A DNA stretch of 17,658 nucleotides, taken from Clostridium lundense DSM 17049 (lineage in GTDB: Bacteria > Bacillota > Clostridia > Clostridiales > Clostridiaceae). Location: the NCBI RefSeq assembly GCF_000619945.1, contig NZ_JHVC01000038.1, positions 1 through 17,658 of the forward strand, in the 5' to 3' direction. Within the stretch, counting starts at the first letter, position 1; each line of letters starts with the position of its first letter. The position numbers and the translations under genes are program-made. Of the stretch, positions 7,243 through 15,076 are shown one piece after another. The notes beneath the pieces are model-generated. The model saw nothing but the letters and a program-made list of their open reading frames with translations, was not told the DNA's origin and did no database searches.

Positions 7243-8337
7243 ATGAAAAAGGCAGACAATAAGGTAATGCGTTTACCAGCAGAAAAATTATATGAAAAAG
7301 AAATTAAAGCTTTAATTAAAGCTGAAAAAGATCCTGTGCCAGAGGGATGGCAGATGTCCCCAAAGTCTGTTAGAACTTTTATTCTAGGTGGTACTGTAGG
7401 AAAAACTCAAATAACCCCTAAATACATAGGAAATGAAAGATTAGTTGAAATTGCCATTGCAACTTTAGTAACAGATAGAGCGCTACTTTTAATAGGAGAG
7501 CCTGGAACTGCAAAATCTTGGCTGTCAGAAAACCTTTCAGCAGCAATTCATGGAGACTCCTGTAAGGTAGTTCAAGGAACTGCTGGTACTACTGAAGAAC
7601 AGATTAGATATTCATGGAATTATGCTATGTTGCTTTCTAACGGTCCAACAGAGGAAGCATTAGTTAAAACGCCTGTATTTAGAGCTATGGAAAATGGACA
7701 AATTGCAAGAGTAGAGGAAATTTCACGTTGTGCATCAGAAGTTCAAGATGCTTTAATATCCATTCTTTCTGAAAAAAATATAGCTATACCAGAGCTTAAT
7801 ACAGAAATTCATGCTAAAAAAGGATTTTCTATAATAGCAACAGCTAATACTAGGGACAAAGGTGTAAATGATATGTCTTCAGCACTTAAAAGACGTTTTA
7901 ATATTATTGTTTTAACTACACCTAAAAATATAAAAACTGAAGTGGAAATAGTAAGAAAAAGAGTAGAGGAAATTTCAGCTGGTCTTGATCTTCAAGCGTC
8001 ACTTCCAACAGAAGATGCTATATCAAAGATAGTAACAATATTTAGAGAGCTTAGAGAAGGAACTACTGTAGATAAGAGCATGAAACTTAAATCACCTAGT
8101 GGAGTTATTTCCACAGCAGAAGCTATTTCTCTTTTAACAAATAGTATGGCTCTTGCAGGAAGCTTTGGAAATGGTGAAATTCAGGATATTGATATTGCAG
8201 CAGGGCTTCAGGGAGCAGTAGTTAAAGATGAAGATAAGGATAAAATGGCATGGAAGGAATATCTAGAAAATGTAATGAGAAAAAGAGGAGCGGAGTGGCA
8301 AAATTTATATAGAGCTTGCAAGGAGCTAAATAGATAA
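7243..8337 (+). CDS. MoxR-type AAA+ ATPase
   Basis: A 364-residue MoxR/RavA-like AAA+ ATPase, expected to form a ring and use ATP hydrolysis to remodel a partner together with the VWA protein encoded two genes on. Walker A is GEPGTAKS (85-92, K91). The Walker B region reads IARVEEISR (154-162), so the usual Asp-Glu is Glu-Glu (E158-E159). Sensor 1 is in IATANTRDKG (N202), and the arginine-finger segment SALKRRF follows at about 213-219. The last 100 residues form the lid domain and a helical tail. The start has TAGGAG (7229-7234) eight bases before the ATG. The stop TAA shares its last base with the ATG of the DUF5682 gene, indicating translational coupling. Confidence 0.92.
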   Translation: MKKADNKVMRLPAEKLYEKEIKALIKAEKDPVPEGWQMSPKSVRTFILGGTVGKTQITPKYIGNERLVEIAIATLVTDRALLLIGEPGTAKSWLSENLSAAIHGDSCKVVQGTAGTTEEQIRYSWNYAMLLSNGPTEEALVKTPVFRAMENGQIARVEEISRCASEVQDALISILSEKNIAIPELNTEIHAKKGFSIIATANTRDKGVNDMSSALKRRFNIIVLTTPKNIKTEVEIVRKRVEEISAGLDLQASLPTEDAISKIVTIFRELREGTTVDKSMKLKSPSGVISTAEAISLLTNSMALAGSFGNGEIQDIDIAAGLQGAVVKDEDKDKMAWKEYLENVMRKRGAEWQNLYRACKELNR

Positions 8338-10643
8338 TGGAAAATGTAAATGTTTTTGGAGTTCGTCATCTTTCTCCTGGTAGTTCATATCATTTGATAG
8401 AATTTCTAGAAAAAATAAAACCTACAGCAGTATTAATTGAGGGGTTGCAGGATGCAAATGAACACATTAAGTCCATTGTTAATGCCAAAAATAAAGCTCC
8501 ATTAGCAATACTTGCTTATACGGATAGTGTACCAGTTAAAACTATATTATATCCCATTGCTTCTTATTCTCCAGAATATCAAGCTTTATTATGGGCAAGC
8601 AAAAACAATTGTTATTCAGCATTTATAGACTTACCATCAGATGTATGCTTAATGCTAGATGCTCACGATAAAGAAGATGAAAATATATTAGATGATGAGA
8701 AGAGTAGTTTACAATACATACATTATGAAAATTTGATATATGAAAAGATAGCTGAACTTTCTAATGAACCAAATTATGAGACTTATTGGGAAAGGAATTT
8801 TGAACATATTAAAGATTTAGAAACCTATAGAGAAGCAATTTTTAAATTTTGTATGGAAATTAGAAATTTAACAGAAGAAAGTGAAGCGATACATGATAAA
8901 AAAGAGTATGCCAGAAATTTAATTAGAGAAGCATTTATGAGAAGACAAATTAAAAATACTATTTTATCTGGACATAAACCAGATAAAATAGTTGTTGTAA
9001 CAGGAGCATATCATGCTTCTGCACTAAATATGGATTTAACTCCTATGGGTGATGAAGAGATAAATGCTTTACCAAGGCTAAAAACAAATATTACTTTAAT
9101 GCCTTATTCCTATTATAGATTGTCAAGGCAAGCGGGATATGGTGCAGGTAATAAAGCTCCATTTTATTTTAAGTTAATGTGGGAATGTTTAATAAGCAAT
9201 GATTTAGATAAACTGTCTTCATTATATTTTACAACTCTAGTAAACCATTTAAGACAGTCTGGAACTTATAGATCGCCAGCAGAAGTAATAGAAGGTGTTA
9301 GACTTGCAAAGTCATTAGCATATTTACATGGAGGGAAAACACCTACATTAATAGATCTTCAAGATGCTTGTACTGTATGTTTGGGACAAGGAAAGAGAGC
9401 TGTAGTAGCTGAAGCTATGGCTAAAATTGAAATAGGAACTGAAATTGGACACATAGAGGAGGGAGTAAGTCAAACTCCTATACAAGATGATTTTTATAGA
9501 AAACTTAAGGAATTAAATCTTGAAAAATATAAGAGTACTGTTTCACAGGACTTAGTTTTAGACTTAAGAGAAAATAGAAGAGTTAAATCAGAGAAGCTGG
9601 CATTTTTAGATTTAAGAAGATCTGAATTTTTAAATAGGCTTAAAGTATTAAATATAGATTTTGCTGTGGAAAGAGATGCTTCCCAAGATAAGGCTAGTTG
9701 GAAAGAGGAATGGATACTAAAATGGACTCCAGAATCTGAAATTCAGCTGGTAGAAGCAGTTTTACTTGGGAATAGTGTAGAACTTGCTATAGCCTTTAAA
9801 TTAGATCAATTACTTAAGGAATGTGAAGATATCAAAGAGGCTTCAGAGCTTATTTTAATGGCCTGCAAATGTGGAATGGAAAAAGCTGTTGAGGATGGTA
9901 AAAGTATAGTTCAAGGGTTATCTATAGATGCAGGGGATTTTGTTAAGATAGCTAAGACTCTTAAAAATATTTATCAGGTAATAAACTTTGGTAGTTTAAG
10001 AAAAATTGATACTAGTAGTTTAACTGAAATAGTAGAACAGTTATTTCTTAGATTAAACCTTTTATTAATACATTCTTGTAATTGTAATGATGATAGGGCA
10101 AAAGAAATGATTACTGCAATATGTGATATTAATTCAATAGTTGCAGATTCTAGTATTAATTTGAATAATGAGCTTTGGACTGAAAAGCTTATAGAACTTT
10201 CAGATAGAGATGACAGAAATCCTAAACTTTCAGGATATGCTGCTGGAATTTTATTAGAAGAGAATGAAATATCTGATGAAAAATTATCTATAGAAATATC
10301 CCGTAGGTTATCACTAGGAGTAGATGTGGATTTAGGCGCAGGATGGTTTGAGGGATTAGCTTCAAGAAACCACTATACCCTTGTTTCAAAACTTGTTATT
10401 TTAGAAAAACTAGATGAATATATAAGCTTTTTAGATGATGAGGAGTTCCGTAGGGCATTAGTATTTTTAAGAAGAACATTTAGTGAATTTACTCCTGAGC
10501 ATAAAAGATGCATTAGTGAAAATTTAGGGGAGGTTTGGAATATAAATAATGAGGAATCAGAGGAAGAATTTTTAAATACTTTAGAGGAAATAAATGAGGA
10601 ATCCTTTGAGGACTTAGAAGATTTTGATTTTGGAGATATATAA
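8337..10643 (+). CDS. DUF5682 family protein, TIKI/TraB/EreA-like N-terminus
   Basis: A 768-residue soluble protein matching the DUF5682 pattern by motif. GVRHLSPGSS (8-17) is followed by AVLIEG (31-36), a helix containing RNLIREAFMRRQI (193-205), VVVTGAYHASAL (219-230), and the family block SYYRLSRQAGYGAGNKAP (258-275). A G-x-x-H motif near the start, a Glu at the end of the next strand, an Arg-rich helix, and a second G-x-x-H are also the hallmarks of the TIKI/TraB/ChaN/EreA hydrolase-like superfamily. H11, E35 and H226 are therefore the candidate active-site residues. This superfamily link is inference. The C-terminal 450 residues are helical, with an acidic tail (the last 30 residues are mostly Glu/Asp). 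AAGGAG (8320-8325) lies inside the MoxR gene 11 bases before the ATG. It is the likely effector or substrate of the MoxR-VWA pair. Confidence 0.82.
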   Translation: MENVNVFGVRHLSPGSSYHLIEFLEKIKPTAVLIEGLQDANEHIKSIVNAKNKAPLAILAYTDSVPVKTILYPIASYSPEYQALLWASKNNCYSAFIDLPSDVCLMLDAHDKEDENILDDEKSSLQYIHYENLIYEKIAELSNEPNYETYWERNFEHIKDLETYREAIFKFCMEIRNLTEESEAIHDKKEYARNLIREAFMRRQIKNTILSGHKPDKIVVVTGAYHASALNMDLTPMGDEEINALPRLKTNITLMPYSYYRLSRQAGYGAGNKAPFYFKLMWECLISNDLDKLSSLYFTTLVNHLRQSGTYRSPAEVIEGVRLAKSLAYLHGGKTPTLIDLQDACTVCLGQGKRAVVAEAMAKIEIGTEIGHIEEGVSQTPIQDDFYRKLKELNLEKYKSTVSQDLVLDLRENRRVKSEKLAFLDLRRSEFLNRLKVLNIDFAVERDASQDKASWKEEWILKWTPESEIQLVEAVLLGNSVELAIAFKLDQLLKECEDIKEASELILMACKCGMEKAVEDGKSIVQGLSIDAGDFVKIAKTLKNIYQVINFGSLRKIDTSSLTEIVEQLFLRLNLLLIHSCNCNDDRAKEMITAICDINSIVADSSINLNNELWTEKLIELSDRDDRNPKLSGYAAGILLEENEISDEKLSIEISRRLSLGVDVDLGAGWFEGLASRNHYTLVSKLVILEKLDEYISFLDDEEFRRALVFLRRTFSEFTPEHKRCISENLGEVWNINNEESEEEFLNTLEEINEESFEDLEDFDFGDI

Positions 10644-10644
10644 T

Positions 10645-11826
10645 ATGGATAAAAAGAAGTTAAAACGATGGAGACTAATACTGGGAAGTGAAAGTGAAAA
10701 AACCTTTCAGGATTATGATGAAGGAGGATTTTTTCTAGATAGTGATGAGGAAATTATGGATGAAGCATTATCAGCCATATATGATGATACTTCTTCAAGT
10801 ATAGAAGATAATAATTCCAAAGGTGCAAGTCTTGCTAAGTCATCACCAAGACTTGCTAAATGGCTTGGTGATATTAGAAAATATTTTCCTCAGGATACTG
10901 TATCTATAATACAAAATGATGCTATAGAAAGAAAAAATTTAACACAACTTATATTTGAACCAGAAGTTTTAAAAGATGTTAAACCGGATATTTCCATGGT
11001 AGCTACACTTTTAGCTCTTAAGGATCAAATTCCAGAAGGAACAAAAGATACAGCAAGAGAATTAGTTAAGAGAGTAGTAGAAGATATAGAAGAAAGATTA
11101 AAAAATGATATAGTAAAAGCAGTAGCTGGAGCTATAAATAAAAGAGAACATTCGCCTATTCCTTCACTTAAAGCTATTGATTGGAAATATACCATAAGTA
11201 AAAATTTAAAAAATTATAATATAGAGCAGAAAAAAATTATTCCAGAAAAATTTTATTACTTCAATCGTGCAAGGGATTCAAACAATTGGACAATAATACT
11301 AGATATAGACCAAAGTGGTTCTATGGCGGAATCAGCTATTTATGCTTCAATTGTAGGATCTATATTTGCTAGTATAAGAGCCTTTAAAACTCATGTAGTT
11401 GCATTTGATACAGCAGTGGTAGATTTAAGTGAGGAATGTGAAAATGATCCAGTGGATATGATTTTTGGAATACAATTAGGCGGAGGAACAAATATAAATA
11501 AATCTGTAACATACTGTGAGAAATTTATAACTGAACCTAAAAAAACTATTTTCATACTTATTTCTGATCTTTATGAAGGTGGAAATGAAGCGGATTTAAT
11601 AAGAAGAGTAAGGGATATGAAGGAAGCTGGAGTGACGGTTATATGTTTATTAGCTATATCAGATAATGGAGTACCAGATTACGATGAAGGGTTAGCTAAA
11701 AAATTTGCCAGTTTTAATATACCTACTTTTGGGGCTACGCCAAATGTATTACCACAATTAGTGGAAGCTGCACTAAAGAATAAGGACTTGGAAGAAATAG
11801 CTAAAAATATTGAAAAAAGTTCCTAA
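10645..11826 (+). CDS. VWA (von Willebrand A) domain protein with MIDAS motif
   Basis: A 393-residue soluble protein. The N-terminal 200 residues are helical and acidic; the VWA domain spans about 213-385. The metal-ion-dependent adhesion site is complete: D222-x-S224-x-S226 in LDIDQSGSM, T282 in GGGTN, and D308 in ISDLYEGG. This CoxE-like arrangement, a helical front plus VWA, is typical of partners of MoxR ATPases, where the VWA protein bridges the ATPase to its target. The ATG at 10645 is chosen because GGAG (10632-10635) lies nine bases before it and it begins one base after the DUF5682 stop. An in-frame TTG at 10624 would add seven residues but lies inside the upstream gene without a good RBS. 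This is the last gene of the five-gene operon. No convincing terminator follows it. Confidence 0.9.
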   Translation: MDKKKLKRWRLILGSESEKTFQDYDEGGFFLDSDEEIMDEALSAIYDDTSSSIEDNNSKGASLAKSSPRLAKWLGDIRKYFPQDTVSIIQNDAIERKNLTQLIFEPEVLKDVKPDISMVATLLALKDQIPEGTKDTARELVKRVVEDIEERLKNDIVKAVAGAINKREHSPIPSLKAIDWKYTISKNLKNYNIEQKKIIPEKFYYFNRARDSNNWTIILDIDQSGSMAESAIYASIVGSIFASIRAFKTHVVAFDTAVVDLSEECENDPVDMIFGIQLGGGTNINKSVTYCEKFITEPKKTIFILISDLYEGGNEADLIRRVRDMKEAGVTVICLLAISDNGVPDYDEGLAKKFASFNIPTFGATPNVLPQLVEAALKNKDLEEIAKNIEKSS

Positions 11827-11908
11827 ATTAGCTTATAAATATACTATTATTTACATTAACGGGTGCAAATACAATTTAAAACTAGACATTTTATCCTATA
11901 ATTTTATG

Positions 11909-11937
11909 TTCAAAATTGTAGTAATTTGTGATATACT
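11909..11937 (+). promoter_or_regulatory. Probable extended -10 promoter for the phosphate operon
   Basis: TTCAAA (11909-11914), 17 bases, then TATACT (11932-11937) preceded by TG at the extended -10 position. The -35 box is weak, and the extended -10 may compensate. This gives a leader of about 35 bases before the DUF47 gene. Confidence 0.5.
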
Positions 11938-11977
11938 TTAAAAGTAAATTAAATGATGTATAATTAGGAGGAGTAAA

Positions 11978-12601
11978 ATGTTTAAAAAGGCCCAAAAGGA
12001 CGACAAATTTTTTCAATTATTTGATAAGGTTGCAGAAACAGCGTTAAAAGCAGCAAACATGTTAGAAGAATTTTTAGAAGATTTAAGCGATAGTGAAGAA
12101 AAGCTTAAGAAGATAAAAGATGTGGAACATGAAGGAGATGCTCTTCAACATCAAATACTTGAGCAATTGAATCAAACATTTTTAACACCATTTGATAGAG
12201 AAGATATTTATATGATAGCTAAATACATGGATGATATAATTGATTATATCGAATCAACAGCAAGTAGATTTGTTATGTATAATGTAAATTATGCTACAGA
12301 TGATGCAAAAAAATTAAGTAGTATGATTTCAAGTTGCTGTAAGGAAATAATTCCCCTTATGAAAGAAATAAGAAATATGAAGGAAAATAAAAATATTAAG
12401 GAATTAATAATTGAAATAAATAGACTTGAAACAGAAGGAGATAAAGTTTCAAGAACTGCAATAAGAAATATTTTTACTGGAGAAATTGAAGTTTTAGAAG
12501 TTATAAAGTGGAGAGAGATATACCAGTTCTTAGAAGATACATTAGATGTTTGTGAGGATGTAGCTAATGTTATAGAAGGGGTAGTAATGAAGAATGCTTA
12601 G
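11978..12601 (+). CDS. DUF47 family PhoU-like regulator of phosphate uptake
   Basis: A 207-residue, all-helical, PhoU-like protein of the DUF47 (Pit accessory) family. Two related halves each carry a metal-binding-type acidic motif: E50-H-E52-G-D54, and ETEGDK near 151-156. The conserved TPFDREDI block is at 70-77. Family members sit beside PiT permeases and are thought to tune low-affinity phosphate transport at the inner face of the membrane. The start is fixed by AGGAGGAG (11966-11973). The 3' end overlaps the permease gene by eight bases, so the two are translationally coupled. Length is normal for the family. Confidence 0.93.
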   Translation: MFKKAQKDDKFFQLFDKVAETALKAANMLEEFLEDLSDSEEKLKKIKDVEHEGDALQHQILEQLNQTFLTPFDREDIYMIAKYMDDIIDYIESTASRFVMYNVNYATDDAKKLSSMISSCCKEIIPLMKEIRNMKENKNIKELIIEINRLETEGDKVSRTAIRNIFTGEIEVLEVIKWREIYQFLEDTLDVCEDVANVIEGVVMKNA

Positions 12602-13595
12602 TGGTAGTTTTGCTCTAACAATAGCAATAGTTGTATTGGCATTAATTTTTGATTTTATAAATGGATTCCACGATAGTGCTAATGCTATAGCTACATCTGT
12701 ATCTACAAGAGTTCTTACAATGAAAGAAGCAGTTTTAATGTCTGCATTTTTCAATTTTGCAGGTGCCTTTATGAATGTTAAGGTTGCGCAAACTATAGGA
12801 AAAGGACTTATAGATCCTAGTATTATTTCTCAACACGTTGTTATCTCAGGACTTCTAGCTGCAATCATATGGAACTTATTAACTTGGTATTTTGGAATTC
12901 CAAGCAGTTCTTCTCATGCCCTAATTGGAGGACTTATAGGAGCTGCTATAACTTCTGCTAAATCTTTTACAATAATTTATTGGGTGAATTTTTTATGGAA
13001 AGTAGTATTATGGTTATTCCTATCACCAATCATAGGATTTATTATAGGATATATATTTATGAATATATTAAATTTCTTATTAAAAGATAAGAAACCATCT
13101 TGGGTAACTAAATTTTTCTCTAAGGCTCAAGTTGCATCAGCTATGTTAATGGCTTTAAATCATGGTGGAAACGATGCTCAAAAATCTATGGGTGTTATTA
13201 CCATGGCTCTTTTAAGCGGAGGAATTATATCTTACTTTTATATACCTCAATGGGTAAAGATAAGTTGTGCAGCTGCTATGGCGTTAGGAACTATGATAGG
13301 TGGTAAAAAGATTATAAAGACTATGGGGCATAATATGGCAAAGCTTGCACCAGTAAATGGTTTTGCTGCAGAAACGGGAGCAGCAGCCGTAATATTTACA
13401 GCTACAATGTTTAATGCACCAGTAAGTACTACTCATATTATTTCTACTTCTATTATGGGAGTTGCGGCATCTAAGAGAATGTCTTCAGTAAGATGGATAG
13501 TAGCAAGGAATATAGTACAAGCTTGGGTTATAACTATTCCAGTCTGCGCACTTATTGCAGCTGCAGTAGTTTTTATATTAGGAAACTTTTTTTAA
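12594..13595 (+). CDS. pit: PiT family inorganic phosphate permease
   Basis: A 333-residue integral membrane protein of the PiT (PF01384) family, which imports phosphate with a proton or sodium ion, in bacteria usually as a metal-phosphate complex. Both inverted halves carry their signatures. The first has GFHDSAN (24-30) and GIPSSSSHAL (101-110); the second has NHGGNDAQKSMG (189-200) and, further on, FNAPVSTTH. About nine or ten hydrophobic segments are spread along the chain, and the sequence begins and ends in membrane helices. The length is at the short end of bacterial PiT proteins, consistent with clostridial members. The ATG at 12594 lies inside the DUF47 gene with AAGGGG upstream. The pairing with DUF47 strongly supports the assignment. 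Confidence 0.95.
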   Translation: MLSGSFALTIAIVVLALIFDFINGFHDSANAIATSVSTRVLTMKEAVLMSAFFNFAGAFMNVKVAQTIGKGLIDPSIISQHVVISGLLAAIIWNLLTWYFGIPSSSSHALIGGLIGAAITSAKSFTIIYWVNFLWKVVLWLFLSPIIGFIIGYIFMNILNFLLKDKKPSWVTKFFSKAQVASAMLMALNHGGNDAQKSMGVITMALLSGGIISYFYIPQWVKISCAAAMALGTMIGGKKIIKTMGHNMAKLAPVNGFAAETGAAAVIFTATMFNAPVSTTHIISTSIMGVAASKRMSSVRWIVARNIVQAWVITIPVCALIAAAVVFILGNFF

Positions 13596-13596
13596 A

Positions 13597-13627
13597 AAAC
13601 AACTCCTTTTTAGGAGTGTTTTTTTTT
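13597..13627 (+). terminator. Rho-independent terminator of the phosphate operon
   Basis: ACTCCT (13602-13607) pairs with AGGAGT (13612-13617) around a TTTT loop, flanked by an A-tract before and followed by G and nine T residues (13619-13627). It begins directly after the permease stop codon. Confidence 0.88.
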
Positions 13628-13642
13628 ACAGACTTTACTACA

Positions 13643-13665
13643 AAAAAAGTGCTTGGCACTTTTTT
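13643..13665. terminator. Second hairpin terminator, symmetric
   Basis: AAAAAAGTGC (13643-13652) and GCACTTTTTT (13656-13665) form a perfect 10-bp stem with a TTG loop. The A- and T-tracts lie inside the stem, so it could stop transcription from either strand. It follows the first terminator by 15 bases and probably acts as a back-up insulating the DUF512-der-gpsA promoter. Confidence 0.65.
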
Positions 13666-13671
13666 AAGTAA

Positions 13672-13700
13672 TTGACTAAATATAAAGATTAATGTAATAT
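13672..13700 (+). promoter_or_regulatory. Sigma-A promoter for the DUF512-der-gpsA operon
   Basis: TTGACT (13672-13677), 17 bases, then TAATAT (13695-13700). It is placed seven bases after the second terminator hairpin, giving a leader of about 50 bases. No operator-like repeat is seen around it. Confidence 0.65.
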
Positions 13701-13759
13701 AACTAAAGGCAGATATTGAATATTTTAGTTATAAAGGATACGAACTAGGAGTTGAACAT

Positions 13760-15073
13760 ATGAAAAATATAATTTCTAAGATTCTCCCTAATAGCCTAGC
13801 AGAGGAAATAGGTATAGAAGTAGGGGATATACTTCTTACTATTAACGGAGAAGAAGTAAAGGATATATTAGACTATAAATTTTTAATGGCAGATGAGTAT
13901 ATAGAGATAGAAATAGAAAAAAATGATGGGGAAGTGTGGGAACTAGAAATTGAAAAAGACTACCAGGAGGATTTAGGAGTAGAATTTCAAAAATCTATAA
14001 TGGATGACGCAAAAAGTTGTCATAACAAATGTATTTTTTGTTTTATAGATCAACTTCCTAAAGGGATGAGAGAATCTTTATATTTTAAAGATGATGATTC
14101 TAGATTATCTTTTCTACAAGGAAATTTTGTTACATTAACTAATATGAAGGATGAAGATATAGATAGAATAATTAAATATAGAATAAGTCCAATAAATGTA
14201 TCTGTTCACACCACTAATCCAGAACTAAGAAAACAGATGTTAAATAACAGATTTGCAGGAAGTATATATGAGAGATTAGTTAAGCTAAGCAAAGCTGGTA
14301 TAAGCATTAACTGCCAAGTAGTATTATGTCCTGGAATAAATGATGGCGAAGAACTTGTAAAAACAGTAGAGGATTTATATAAACTTTATCCTAGTGTTGA
14401 AAATGTAGCAGTAGTGCCTGTAGGAATTACCAAATATAGACAGGGACTTGCTAATCTTAAGCTTTTTGATAAAGAAAGTGCCGCAAGAGAATTAAAAAAT
14501 ATAAGGGATCTTCAAGAAAAATATATAAAAGAAATAGGAACACCTTTTGTAAGGCTTTCTGATGAGTTTTATGTTACAGCTGACGCAGAAATACCTTCAA
14601 GTGAATTTTATGAAGAATTCCATCAACTAGAAGATGGAGTGGGAATGATAAGAATTTTTAGAGATTACATAGATAGTGACTTAAAAAACTTATCTAAAGA
14701 TAAAAGTGGTAAATTTACTGTTATTACAGGAAAAAGTGCCTATAATGAATTATATAATGCGTCTAAAAAAATAGAGAATGTAAATAATAAGATAAAGATA
14801 GATGTAGTAAAAATTATTAATAACTTTTTTGGAGAAAATATTACTGTAGCAGGATTAATAACTGGTAAAGATATAATGGAACAGTTAAAGAAAGATCAGG
14901 CAGGAGATTATATTATAATACCCAAAAATATGTTAAGGTCAGGTGACACTGTATTTTTAGATGATGTTACAGTAGAGGATTTAGAAAAGCATTATAATAA
15001 AGAAATAATTGTCTGTGAATACACAGGTGAAGATTTTATAGAAAAGATAAATATGTATAGTAAGGAGGACTAG
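13760..15073 (+). CDS. DUF512 protein: PDZ plus radical-SAM-like domain
   Basis: A 437-residue cytosolic protein. An N-terminal PDZ-like domain (about 1-65) contains AEEIGIEVGDILLTINGEEV. A cysteine motif C87-x3-C91-x2-C94 in SCHNKCIFCFIDQLP follows, then a TIM-barrel-like region with VSVHTTNPELR and QVVLCPGIND, and a C-terminal DUF512 domain (about 290-430). The CxxxCxxC spacing is that of radical SAM 4Fe-4S proteins, so an iron-sulfur radical chemistry is expected, but the substrate is unknown. The family is widespread in Firmicutes, often next to der, as here. The start has TAGGAG (13746-13751). The der RBS overlaps the 3' end of this gene, and der begins three bases after its stop. Confidence 0.92.
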   Translation: MKNIISKILPNSLAEEIGIEVGDILLTINGEEVKDILDYKFLMADEYIEIEIEKNDGEVWELEIEKDYQEDLGVEFQKSIMDDAKSCHNKCIFCFIDQLPKGMRESLYFKDDDSRLSFLQGNFVTLTNMKDEDIDRIIKYRISPINVSVHTTNPELRKQMLNNRFAGSIYERLVKLSKAGISINCQVVLCPGINDGEELVKTVEDLYKLYPSVENVAVVPVGITKYRQGLANLKLFDKESAARELKNIRDLQEKYIKEIGTPFVRLSDEFYVTADAEIPSSEFYEEFHQLEDGVGMIRIFRDYIDSDLKNLSKDKSGKFTVITGKSAYNELYNASKKIENVNNKIKIDVVKIINNFFGENITVAGLITGKDIMEQLKKDQAGDYIIIPKNMLRSGDTVFLDDVTVEDLEKHYNKEIIVCEYTGEDFIEKINMYSKED

Positions 15074-15076
15074 AAT

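Noticed and set aside
10624..10644. Longer VWA protein from the TTG at 10624
   Set aside because: The TTG is inside the DUF5682 gene without a good RBS, whereas the ATG at 10645 has GGAG at a proper distance.
11959..11964. Perfect TATAAT just before the DUF47 gene
   Set aside because: Transcription from it would start inside the ribosome binding site and leave almost no leader. The TATACT box at 11932 is better placed.
13493..13675. 60-codon plus-strand frame at the end of the phosphate permease gene
   Set aside because: It runs out of frame through the permease and across both terminator hairpins. The translation has no recognisable character.
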